DNA of 64,000 nt from Corynebacterium heidelbergense (lineage in GTDB: Bacteria; Actinomycetota; Actinomycetes; Mycobacteriales; Mycobacteriaceae): contig NZ_CP063191.1 of assembly GCF_028609845.1 (NCBI RefSeq), positions 1,302,001 to 1,366,000 of the forward strand, read 5' to 3'. The first letter of the stretch is position 1, and each line of letters begins with the position of its first letter. The notes below the pieces were generated by a model. The model saw nothing but the letters and a program-made list of their open reading frames with translations. It had not been told where the DNA came from and did not search any database. Positions 56,539-64,000 of this stretch are shown one piece after another. The position numbers were made by a program, and so were the translations under genes.

Positions 56539-58100
56539 GCCACCGCCTCCAGTACCCGGCTGGAATACAGCTCAACAGCATCCAGGATGTGCCCCAGGCC
56601 GGGCCGGGCGGTCCCCTCCAAATCCGCGAGGGTCCACGCAACCCGCAGAGCACGGTCCACCCCGCGTTGGGTAACGGCCGCCTCTCGAAGCAGCTCCTGG
56701 AGCGCCAGCAGCCCCTCCTCCTCTGGGGCTCCCAGCTTGCGAAGCACCGTCCCGGCCACGGTGGCATTAGTGCTATGGGCCCCGGGTGCAAGCTCGGCCC
56801 ACCGCCGGTGGCTGCGCTCCCTGGCCTCCGCAACGCGGGCGGCAATGACGGCCGTGGTCTCCTCCCCGGACCCCCGGATGACCGCCGCCCTCGTGGATCG
56901 GGTACACGCGTAGACGTCGATGCGATCCCGCAGGGGGCCGGAAAGTTTGGCCTGGTAGCGCTGCCGGACACTCCCCGGGCAGGTGCAGTCGGCGGCCTGT
57001 TCCGCCCCGCAGGGGCACGGATTGGCCGCCAGCACCAACTGAAACTGGGCTGGAAAGCGAACGCTCCGGCGCGCCCGCACAATCTCCACCCACCGGGTTT
57101 CCATGGGCACCCGCAGGGCGTCCAGCACCTCCGCCTTGGCTTCCGGCATCTCGTCGATGAACAACACGCCGCGGTGGGCCAGGCTGATCGCGCCGGGCAG
57201 GATCCGTCCGCTGCCACCGCCGATGAGCGCCGCCTGGGTCACTCCGTGGTGCGGGGCGATGAAGGGGCGCTGACCCGACCACACCCCAGCCAGGTTCCCC
57301 TTGTGGCCGGCGATGGAATGCACGGCGGCGACCTCTAGTTGCTCGGCTCCGCTCATGGGCGGCAGGATCCCCGGCAGTCGCCGGGCCAGCATGGACTTGC
57401 CGGACCCGGGCGGCCCCATGAGCATGAGGTTGTGTCCCCCGGCGGCGGCCACCTCCACAGCTCGGCGGGCCTCCGGCTGGGAGACCACCTCCGCCATGTC
57501 CGGCGGCGTCGGATGGGCATAACCGTCGCCTCCACCCTCGGCCCGCTGGCTTGCGGGGGCGAGGGCCTGCCCGGTGTGCAGCCAGGTGAGCACGTCTGCC
57601 AGGCTCTCCACGGCGTACACGCGCACCCCGGGTGTCCCCTGCTCCGCCCGCGCCGCCTCGGTGGCATTGGCGGCGGGGACCACCACCTCCGGAATGCTGT
57701 TGGCCCCGGCGGCCTGCACGATGGGCACCACCCCATCCACCCGGCGCACGGACCCGTCCAGGCCCAGCTCCCCCACCAGCACGGTGGTACTTAGTCGCCG
57801 CTGAATCCGAACGCTCCCCAGTTGGGCGCTAACCATGGCGCACACCATGGCCAGGTCGAAACCCGCACCGCTTTTCGGCACGGAGGCCGGGGACAGGCTC
57901 ATGACCACTCGGCTCTGCGGCCAGGGCACCTTGGTGTTGTGCATGGCGGAGCGGATTCGGTCCTTCGCCTGGACCACGGAGGCATCCCCCAGCCCCACCA
58001 CGCTAATCCCGGGCAGCCCCCGGCCCAGGTCGCATTCCACGGTGACGAGCAATCCCTCCAGCCCCTCGAGGGCAACGCATCTCGCTTGTCCTACTCCCAT
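56535..58100 (-). CDS. YifB-family Mg-chelatase-like AAA ATPase
   Basis: AAA protein of 521 residues, often called ComM; the Haemophilus member promotes branch migration during transformation. The N-terminal Lon-protease-like domain (residues about 1-170) has the GLPGISVVGLGD start, followed by a Mg-chelatase ATPase with Walker A GPPGSGKS near residue 229, FIDEMPEA Walker B and a Cys-rich NPCPCG...CTCP zinc-like patch. Start ATG 58100 (MGVGQ); the upstream frame is a yraN shadow. Lies ten bases from yraN. Confidence 0.92.
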   Translation of the reverse strand: MGVGQARCVALEGLEGLLVTVECDLGRGLPGISVVGLGDASVVQAKDRIRSAMHNTKVPWPQSRVVMSLSPASVPKSGAGFDLAMVCAMVSAQLGSVRIQRRLSTTVLVGELGLDGSVRRVDGVVPIVQAAGANSIPEVVVPAANATEAARAEQGTPGVRVYAVESLADVLTWLHTGQALAPASQRAEGGGDGYAHPTPPDMAEVVSQPEARRAVEVAAAGGHNLMLMGPPGSGKSMLARRLPGILPPMSGAEQLEVAAVHSIAGHKGNLAGVWSGQRPFIAPHHGVTQAALIGGGSGRILPGAISLAHRGVLFIDEMPEAKAEVLDALRVPMETRWVEIVRARRSVRFPAQFQLVLAANPCPCGAEQAADCTCPGSVRQRYQAKLSGPLRDRIDVYACTRSTRAAVIRGSGEETTAVIAARVAEARERSHRRWAELAPGAHSTNATVAGTVLRKLGAPEEEGLLALQELLREAAVTQRGVDRALRVAWTLADLEGTARPGLGHILDAVELYSSRVLEAVA

Positions 58101-58110
58101 GGCCCTGCCC

Positions 58111-58461
58111 TCACCAAACCCCTTCCACGTGGTGGCGCACCCCGTCGGGGCCCACGTCGATGACGTCAAAGCGCACGTCCCGCTCCCCTTCGGCGGGGTT
58201 CTCCCGCAGCCACAGCGCGGCGGCGAGCCGCATCTTGCGCAGCTTGGCCGCGGTGACGGCCGCCAATCCGCCACCGGCCCACTGGCTGGCCCGGTATTTC
58301 ACCTCCACGAACACCACCATTCCGGCAGCGCTGCGGGCGATGAGGTCCAGCTCCCCGAAGCGCGAGTGCCAGTTCTGCCCCAGCACCGCGTATCCCCGCT
58401 GTTCTAGGTAGTGCCGGGCCTGCGTTTCCCCGCGGCGCCCGGTCTCGCGCGTATCCCCCAT
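58111..58461 (-). CDS. UPF0102 family protein YraN
   Basis: Predicted endonuclease-fold protein of unknown role, 116 residues. The signature GELDLIA and VVFVEVKYR motifs with acidic residues and Lys match the PD-(D/E)XK-like core. It begins the yraN-yifB-dprA-xerC run; the ATG at 58461 starts GDTRETGRRGE. Confidence 0.9.
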   Translation of the reverse strand: MGDTRETGRRGETQARHYLEQRGYAVLGQNWHSRFGELDLIARSAAGMVVFVEVKYRASQWAGGGLAAVTAAKLRKMRLAAALWLRENPAEGERDVRFDVIDVGPDGVRHHVEGVW

Positions 58462-58591
58462 GCCGTGCTTCCCCCGTTCCTCCCGCTTAGTCGGTCTGTC
58501 TCCGTCCCCGGTGGTCGCTGCTGCCTAATCTGTCAGCGACCGTCATTGTGCCCGCCGGGAGGGGTGTGGGAGGGGACCCCGGATAGGCGAA

Positions 58592-58622
58592 AGCCCAGGA
58601 CCCTGTGGAAAGGCCCTGGGCT
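58592..58622 (-). terminator. terminator-like hairpin after the DUF2469 gene
   Basis: AGCCCAGG at 58592-58599 pairs with CCTGGGCT at 58615-58622 around a 15-base loop, twelve bases past the DUF2469 stop. Followed on the minus strand by TTCGCC, so the U-tail is weak. Confidence 0.5.
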
Positions 58623-58633
58623 GTGGAGAGGCT

Positions 58634-58942
58634 CTAGTTCTCCGGCAGTTGGAACTCCGGCTTGTCCAGCTCCTCGATGTTGACGTCCTTGTACGTGATC
58701 ACGCGGACAAACCGCACAAACCGGGCCGGGCGGTACATGTCCCACACCCAGGCATCGGACATGCGCACCTCGTAGTACACCTCTCCGCCGGAGTTGCGGG
58801 GGATCAGCTCCACAGCATTGGCCAGGTAGAACCGTCGCTCGGTTTCCACCACATAGGAAAACTGGCTGACCACATCCCGGTATTCGCGGTACATGGACAA
58901 CTCAACGCTTGCCTCGTAATCGTCCAGTTCCTCAGCGCTCAC
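58634..58942 (-). CDS. DUF2469 protein
   Basis: Actinobacterial protein of unknown function, 102 residues. The start SAEELDDYEASVELSMYREYRDVV and the YVVETERRFYLAN and VWDMYRPARFV segments are nearly invariant in the family. The GTG at 58942 is chosen because it gives the family length; AGGAAGGA lies further upstream. Located between rnhB and yraN, its usual place. Confidence 0.9.
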   Translation of the reverse strand: MSAEELDDYEASVELSMYREYRDVVSQFSYVVETERRFYLANAVELIPRNSGGEVYYEVRMSDAWVWDMYRPARFVRFVRVITYKDVNIEELDKPEFQLPEN

Positions 58943-58964
58943 GGCCTGGGATTGTCCTTCCTCG

Positions 58965-59639
58965 CTACGGCAGCTGCTTGTCCAGCCACAACCGATGGGC
59001 TGCGGCCACATTGGAGTAAGTGTAGCGATGGTGGGGGGTGCCCCCGTGGAGGCTCACCGCAGCCATATGCGCCGCAGTGCCATAACCCTTGTGGGCGGCC
59101 AGGCCGTAACCGGGATAGGCGGCGTCCAGCTCACCCATGAGCCGGTCCCGGGCGACTTTGGCCAGTACACTCGCCGCACTAATGCAGCGGGCCACCTGGT
59201 CCCCCTTGATCATGGGCAAATGGGGCCGGGTGAGCCCGGGGATGGCCATGGCGTCGCTGAGGATGTACCCGGGCCGCCGGTCCAGTTTGGCGACCGCTTG
59301 ACGCATGGCTAGCAGGTTCGCGGGCTGAATGCCGTGGTGGTCGATCCAGGCTGCGGGAATGTGGACGACCGCCCAGCTCACGGCAAGGTTCTTGATGACG
59401 CCCTCTAACCGCGCGCGGGTCGCTGCGCTGAGTTTCTTCGAGTCCGTCAATTTTTCTAGCTGCGGCAGCCGGCCGGGCGGCAGAATGCACGCCGCCGCCG
59501 TCACCGGTCCACAGCAGGCCCCGCGCCCGGCTTCATCCACCCCCGCGACGGGCCCCAGCCCGGCGGCGTGGAGGGTGTATTCGTAGGTGCGGGCGTGCGG
59601 CAGGGTCTTTATGGGTCGGCGGACAACGGGGATTTTCAC
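58965..59639 (-). CDS. rnhB: ribonuclease HII
   Basis: Cuts RNA in RNA-DNA hybrids, including single ribonucleotides. The 224-residue product has DEAGRG at residues 35-40 (first catalytic acids), ILSDAMAIPG and the SVLAKVARDRLM motif. The GTG at 59639 follows AGGAGA with nine bases spacing; an open frame to 59723 would overlap lepB. It is 22 bases upstream of the DUF2469 gene. Confidence 0.94.
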   Translation of the reverse strand: MKIPVVRRPIKTLPHARTYEYTLHAAGLGPVAGVDEAGRGACCGPVTAAACILPPGRLPQLEKLTDSKKLSAATRARLEGVIKNLAVSWAVVHIPAAWIDHHGIQPANLLAMRQAVAKLDRRPGYILSDAMAIPGLTRPHLPMIKGDQVARCISAASVLAKVARDRLMGELDAAYPGYGLAAHKGYGTAAHMAAVSLHGGTPHHRYTYSNVAAAHRLWLDKQLP

Positions 59640-59691
59640 CTGGTCAGATCTCCTCAGCCTGCCCGGGGCACGAAGGGGAACATAGCCCCCG

Positions 59692-60492
59692 CTAGTTGTG
59701 CTGGATGTCCGGATTGTCCACAAAGCCGGTGCGGCCGAAGGGCAGGACGATGGCCTCTACCCGGCCCACAACGTTCTCCACGGGCACGGTCCCCTGCAGC
59801 TCATCGCCCATATGCCCCCGGGAATCCAGGGAGTTGGTCCGGTTATCCCCCATGACCCACAGGTTGTCCTGGGGCACGGTGACTGGCCCGAAGTAGGGCC
59901 CCTGGCAGGCCTGGGATCCGGTGGCCGGGTCCACGGGATTGCTCATGGGCTTTTCGGTGAACTCGTCGTCCACCTTTTTTCCGTTCACCATGATGCCGGG
60001 GTCCCCAGCCCGGCACTGGACGGTCTGTCCCCCCGTGGCGACAACGCGCTTGACCAGCGTGTTCTCGTCGGGAGCGATGATCCCCACGACGCTTGCGGCG
60101 TTTTGAATGCCGCGGATGACGTCATTGCGGGAGCGCTGCGAGGTGTAGCTGCCATTCCAGGAGTCCGGCCCCCGGAAGACCACCACGTCCCCCGGGTGTG
60201 GGGAGGAGTCCCCCAGGTAGGCCAGCTTGTTCACGAAGATGCGGTCCCCATCGCATCCGGCGCACCCGTTGAGCGTGGGCTCCATGGACTCGGAGGGGAT
60301 GAGGTAGAGCCTGCCCACGAACAGATTGAAAGCTCCCAGGATCAACATCGTCACAACGAGGATGATGGGGAGCTCAATCCACCAGGGGTAGGTCTTCTTC
60401 TTGCTGTCCTTGCTTGGCGTGCCCTTCCGCGCGGTGGTCGCGGGTTCGGCGCCGGACTTGGCGGAGGGGGCAGTACTTGGCTGATCAGACAC
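59692..60492 (-). CDS. lepB: signal peptidase I
   Basis: Membrane protease removing Sec signal peptides. The 266-residue protein has one transmembrane helix (about 38-60), the catalytic Ser69 in IPSESMEPT, Lys148 in LVKRVVATGG and GDNRTNSLDSRGH at the C-terminal end. A Cys pair (CAGC near 77-80) is a small insertion after the active site. Start is GTG 60492; 40 bases downstream of rplS. Confidence 0.94.
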   Translation of the reverse strand: MSDQPSTAPSAKSGAEPATTARKGTPSKDSKKKTYPWWIELPIILVVTMLILGAFNLFVGRLYLIPSESMEPTLNGCAGCDGDRIFVNKLAYLGDSSPHPGDVVVFRGPDSWNGSYTSQRSRNDVIRGIQNAASVVGIIAPDENTLVKRVVATGGQTVQCRAGDPGIMVNGKKVDDEFTEKPMSNPVDPATGSQACQGPYFGPVTVPQDNLWVMGDNRTNSLDSRGHMGDELQGTVPVENVVGRVEAIVLPFGRTGFVDNPDIQHN

Positions 60493-60532
60493 GATGGTTC
60501 ACCCTACCAGCCCCGGCCCGCCCGGCTAGCGG

Positions 60533-60874
60533 TTAGCGCTTCTCCTTGATGCGGGCTGCCTTGCCGCGCAGGTTGCGCAGGTAGTACAGCTTGGCGCGGC
60601 GGACCTTGCCGCGGGAGATCACGTCGATATGGTCGATGTTCGGGGAGTGCACGGGGAAGGTGCGCTCCACGCCGATGCCGAAGGAGATCTTGCGGACCGT
60701 GAAGGTCTCCCGGATCCCGGAGTTCTGCCGGCGGATGACGAGACCGCGGAAGACCTGCAGGCGGGACTTTGAGCCCTCGATGACCTTGACGTGCACGTCG
60801 AGGGTGTCGCCGGGGCGGAAGTCGGGGATGTCGGTGCGCAGTTGGGCGGCATCGACCTTGTCGAGAATGTTCAT
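60533..60874 (-). CDS. rplS: 50S ribosomal protein bL19
   Basis: Large-subunit protein at the 30S-50S interface. The 113-residue product has the family motifs [36 protein letters not shown] and [24 protein letters not shown] is seen upstream of ATG 60874. Head of a run rplS-lepB-rnhB-DUF2469. Confidence 0.97.
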   Translation of the reverse strand: MNILDKVDAAQLRTDIPDFRPGDTLDVHVKVIEGSKSRLQVFRGLVIRRQNSGIRETFTVRKISFGIGVERTFPVHSPNIDHIDVISRGKVRRAKLYYLRNLRGKAARIKEKR

Positions 60875-60995
60875 GGAACTTGTCCTTTACTCGCCTGGAT
60901 AGAGGACCCTCGCGGCTTTTCGCTCATCGCATTCTGCGCGCCCACGGGTTCGTACCCACAACAGTTAACCGAAGGGATTATGCCAGGCGCCCTGG

Positions 60996-63290
60996 TCACC
61001 GGCCAAACCCGGCGCGGCGCAGGGCCCCGGCCATGGTGCCTTTCGCTGCGGTGCCTTTAGCACGAGCGCGGGGCTTCGCCCCCCGGCGAGCGCTGTCGCT
61101 CAAGCGCAGGCTTAGCCCGATGCGCTGGCGATTGGCGTCCACCTCCAGAACTTTGACCTTGACCACCTGGCCAGAGCGCACCACATCGTGCGGGTCCGCG
61201 ACGAATCGATCGGACATGGCGGAAACATGCACCAACCCGTCCTGGTGCACGCCGATGTCGACAAACGCCCCGAAGGCGGCAACATTCGTCACGGTGCCCT
61301 CTAGGATCATCCCGGGGCTGAGGTCGGAGATGCTCTCCACCCCCTCTTTGAGCGCGGCGGTGACGAATTCGGGGCGGGGGTCCCGGCCGGGTTTGTCTAG
61401 CTCGCTGATCACATCCCGCACGGTGGGTAGGCCGAACGCCTCCGTGGTGTAGTCTGCCGGGTTGATCGTGCGCAGAAGGCGGGTGTTGCCGATCAGTTCG
61501 GGTACCGCGGCCCCCGTGGCCTGGGCGATGTGCCCCACGAGGGGGTAGGCCTCCGGGTGGACTGCGGACTCGTCAAGGGGATCTGCCCCGCCGTGGATGC
61601 GCAGGAACCCGGCGGCCTGTTCATAGACCTTCTCCCCCAGGCGGGGCACCTTCTTCAGCTCTGCCCGCCTGGCAAAGGCCCCGTGACTATCCCGGTGGGC
61701 CACGATGTTCTGCGCCACCGTCTGGTTCACCCCCGCGACGCGGCGCAGCAGCTCGGCGCTGGCGGTGTTCACGTCCACGCCCACGGAGTTCACGGCATCC
61801 TCCACCACCGAATCGAGCCCCGCGGCCAGGGCGGATTGGTTGACGTCGTGCTGGTATTGGCCCACGCCGATGGATTTCGGGTCGATTTTCACGAGCTCCG
61901 CCAGGGGATCCTGCAGCCGTCGGGCGATGCTCACGGCCCCGCGCAGGGAGACGTCCATGTCCGGGAATTCCCGGGCGGCCACCTCCGAGGCGGAGTAGAC
62001 GGAGGCCCCGGATTCGGAGACCATCACCGCCACCGGCCGGCGCTTGCTGCCCTCATCCGCCGGGCTGACCGCTGCGCAGATCTCCCGCGCCAGCTTCTCG
62101 GTCTCGCGGCTGGCCGTGCCGTTGCCCACCGCCAGCAGTTCCACGTGGTGCTTGACCACGAGGGAGCGCAGGATCGCGGCGGCTTTCTCCCACTGGCCCT
62201 TCCCGGTGTGGGGGTACACGATGGCGGTGTCCAGGACCTTTCCGGTGGGGTCCACCACCGCGCACTTCACCCCGTTGCGGTATCCGGGGTCCAGGCCGAG
62301 GGTGGCCCGCTGACCCGCCGGGGCGGCGAGCAGGAGGTCCTTGAGGTTGCGGGCGAAGACCTCCACGGCCTCGGCGTCCGCGCGTTCCTTGAGCCGGCCG
62401 CGCACGTCCACCGCAGAGCTGATAGCCAGCTTGGTGCGCCAGGCGTAGCGCACGCACTCGGCACGAAAAGCGTCCGGCCCCTCCTCCCCGATCGGCTGCA
62501 ACTGCGCTAGTTCGGCGATGAGACCCTCGTAGAACTCCTCCTCGTGCCCACCGTCCAGGGTGAGGCGCAGCACCCCTTCCTCCTCCCCGCGCAGCAGGGC
62601 GAGGATGCGGTGGCTGGGCAGGTTGGCAAAGGGTTCCTGAAAATCGAAATAGTCCCGGTATTTGGCGCCGACGGTTTCTTTTCCCTTGTGGACGCCAGCA
62701 ACCACGCGCCCGTGCGAGGCGAATTCTTCCCGGACCCTCCCGACTACCTGGGCATTGGTGGCGATCGCCTCCACGACGATGGCGCGGGCACCGGCTCGGA
62801 CGTCGCGCTCGCCGGGGAAGTCCGAGCAAAGGTAGGCCCCGGCGTGCTCTCCTTGCGGCGGGACCGGGCCCCGGCCGAGGAGGTACTCCGCGTAGGGTTC
62901 CAGCCCGGCTGCGCGGGCCTTGGCCCCCTTCGTGCGGCGGGTGGTCTTGTAGGGCAGGTAGAGGTCTTCCAGGCGGGCCTTGGAATCCACGGCGGCCAGT
63001 TCCGCGTTCAGCTCGTCGGTGAGCTTGCCCTGGGCCGCGATGGCTTCCCGGATGGTCTCGCGGCGCTCGTCGAGCTCCCGCAGGTAGGTCCAGCGGGTTT
63101 CCAGGTGGCGCAGCTGGGTGTCGCTCAGGCCCCCCGTGGCCTCCTTGCGGTAGCGCGCGATGAAGGGCACGGTGTTTCCCTCCGCCAGCAGCCGCATGGC
63201 CCCGGCGACATCCCCCGGGTGCGCCTCGATTTCCCGGGCGATGATCTGGGCGTGGCGCGAGTGGGATTCAGTTAGCTGCTTCGAACTCAT
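60996..63290 (-). CDS. tex: Tex-like RNA-binding transcription accessory protein
   Basis: Nucleic-acid-binding factor of 764 residues. It has the N-terminal helical region, a YqgF-like RNase H fold domain (about residues 320-450, with GLDPGYRNG), two helix-hairpin-helix motifs (about 485-560) and a C-terminal S1 domain (about 640-715) starting PGMILEGTVTNVAAFGAFVDIG. The C-terminus is basic. The ATG at 63290 follows a weak ribosome site. It lies upstream of rplS on the same strand. Confidence 0.93.
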   Translation of the reverse strand: MSSKQLTESHSRHAQIIAREIEAHPGDVAGAMRLLAEGNTVPFIARYRKEATGGLSDTQLRHLETRWTYLRELDERRETIREAIAAQGKLTDELNAELAAVDSKARLEDLYLPYKTTRRTKGAKARAAGLEPYAEYLLGRGPVPPQGEHAGAYLCSDFPGERDVRAGARAIVVEAIATNAQVVGRVREEFASHGRVVAGVHKGKETVGAKYRDYFDFQEPFANLPSHRILALLRGEEEGVLRLTLDGGHEEEFYEGLIAELAQLQPIGEEGPDAFRAECVRYAWRTKLAISSAVDVRGRLKERADAEAVEVFARNLKDLLLAAPAGQRATLGLDPGYRNGVKCAVVDPTGKVLDTAIVYPHTGKGQWEKAAAILRSLVVKHHVELLAVGNGTASRETEKLAREICAAVSPADEGSKRRPVAVMVSESGASVYSASEVAAREFPDMDVSLRGAVSIARRLQDPLAELVKIDPKSIGVGQYQHDVNQSALAAGLDSVVEDAVNSVGVDVNTASAELLRRVAGVNQTVAQNIVAHRDSHGAFARRAELKKVPRLGEKVYEQAAGFLRIHGGADPLDESAVHPEAYPLVGHIAQATGAAVPELIGNTRLLRTINPADYTTEAFGLPTVRDVISELDKPGRDPRPEFVTAALKEGVESISDLSPGMILEGTVTNVAAFGAFVDIGVHQDGLVHVSAMSDRFVADPHDVVRSGQVVKVKVLEVDANRQRIGLSLRLSDSARRGAKPRARAKGTAAKGTMAGALRRAGFGR

Positions 63291-63312
63291 TCGCCACAGT
63301 GTAGAGCCCGCG

Positions 63313-64000
63313 CTACTCGGCGAACCACCCGGTGACCGCCGGGTTGAGATTGCGGTAGATGTGCTTGTGCTCCTGGTACTCGGCTAGCCCGGTGGGCCCC
63401 AGCTCCCGCCCGTTGCCGGACTGCTTCATCCCGCCCCATTCCGCCTGGGGCAGGTAGGGGTGGAAGTCGTTGATCCACACGGTGCCGTGGCGCAGCGCAC
63501 CGGCCACCCGCTCCCCCTTCCCGGCATCCTCGGTCCACACCGCCCCGGCCAGGCCGTAGCTGGTGTCGTTGGCGATCGCGATGGCCTCCGCCTCGTCCGT
63601 GAAGGTCTCCACCGTGACGGTGGGGCCAAAGGCCTCAGCGTGGACGCAGTCCATGGACCGATCGCAGTTCGTGACGACCGTGGGCAGGTAGAACTGACCG
63701 GCGGAGAGGTCGGTGGCCCCGGTGGAATGGGGCCCCTCGTTGTCCCCGGCGGTGGCGCGCCGACCCCCGGTGGCGATGGTGGCCCCCTGCTGGCGGGCGC
63801 GGTCCACGTAGTCCGCGATCTTGTCCCGGTGGGCTGCGGAGATCACCGGCCCCGTCTCCGCGGCCTCGTCGGTGGGCCCGCCGAGCTTAATCTGGGAAGC
63901 GCGGCGCACGAGATCCGCGGTGAACTTCTCCGCGATGGATTCCTCCACAATGAGGCGGGACCCTGCGGAGCAGACCTGTCCGGAGTGCAGGAAGGCGGCG
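63313..64000 (-). CDS. betaine-aldehyde-dehydrogenase-like enzyme, C-terminal part (cut by window edge)
   Basis: Aldehyde dehydrogenase family. The visible 229 C-terminal codons begin just before the catalytic motif GQVCSAGSR, so the nucleophilic Cys lies at the edge and the whole N-terminal NAD domain is outside the window. The later TVTVETFTDEAEAI, the WINDFHPYLPQAEWGG and SGNGRELGPTG stretches and the ending KHIYRNLNP...TGWFAE fit glycine betaine aldehyde dehydrogenases, suggesting choline/betaine osmoprotection. Other ALDH substrates remain possible. Confidence 0.85.
   Translation of the reverse strand, partial: AAFLHSGQVCSAGSRLIVEESIAEKFTADLVRRASQIKLGGPTDEAAETGPVISAAHRDKIADYVDRARQQGATIATGGRRATAGDNEGPHSTGATDLSAGQFYLPTVVTNCDRSMDCVHAEAFGPTVTVETFTDEAEAIAIANDTSYGLAGAVWTEDAGKGERVAGALRHGTVWINDFHPYLPQAEWGGMKQSGNGRELGPTGLAEYQEHKHIYRNLNPAVTGWFAE

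Overview
The window is a high-GC actinobacterial chromosome segment, most probably from a urease-positive Corynebacterium. The evidence is the gene content and order: infB-ylxR-nusA-rimP and proS; mqo, an alpha/beta hydrolase and mycothione reductase; map, a penicillin-binding lipoprotein, a ChrSA/HrtBA-type haem module, ispG, rip1 and dxr; then frr-pyrH-tsf-rpsB, xerC-dprA-yifB-yraN-DUF2469-rnhB-lepB-rplS and tex. Mycothiol metabolism and the DUF2469 and DUF2631 families point to Actinobacteria. No rRNA, tRNA, CRISPR array, insertion sequence or prophage was recognised.

Layout. 0-18.4 kb is housekeeping: dapB (cut by the left edge), pnp, rpsO, ribF, truB, a phosphopantetheinyl transferase/phosphoesterase pair, a MATE exporter, rbfA, infB, ylxR, nusA, rimP, a Tat lipoprotein, proS and yaaA. 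18.5-21.2 kb is an accessory patch: a secreted chymotrypsin-like protease with its own promoter and strong terminator, then three orphan genes of visibly lower GC. 21.3-29.0 kb is an NCS1 permease followed (reading the minus strand upstream) by the urease operon, transcribed ureA-X-ureB-ureC-ureF-ureG-ureD. X is a CbiX-like protein with a histidine-rich tail, and no ureE is present. 29.1-36.3 kb carries a drug exporter, a uroporphyrinogen methyltransferase, mqo and the hydrolase/mtr pair. 36.3-47.4 kb carries map, the PBP, chrA/chrS facing hrtB/hrtA, ispG, rip1, dxr and a DUF2631 membrane protein. 47.4-64 kb is rlmN, lapA, cdsA, translation genes, a degenerate M23 protein, the xerC-to-rplS run, tex and a betaine-aldehyde-dehydrogenase-like gene cut by the right edge.

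How it works together. The urease operon is tightly coupled (GTGA stop/start overlaps at ureA/X and ureG/ureD). It encodes the three structural subunits and the F, G and D maturation factors, and the usual nickel donor UreE appears to be replaced by the His-tailed chelatase-like X protein; this is the most interesting element of the window. The permease downstream of ureD could supply a nitrogen-rich substrate. The chrSA/hrtBA pair is a predicted haem-sensing and haem-export module. Several genes seem to be expressed from leaderless mRNAs, and four convergent gene pairs share their stop codons in a 4-nt overlap, so the genome is compact.
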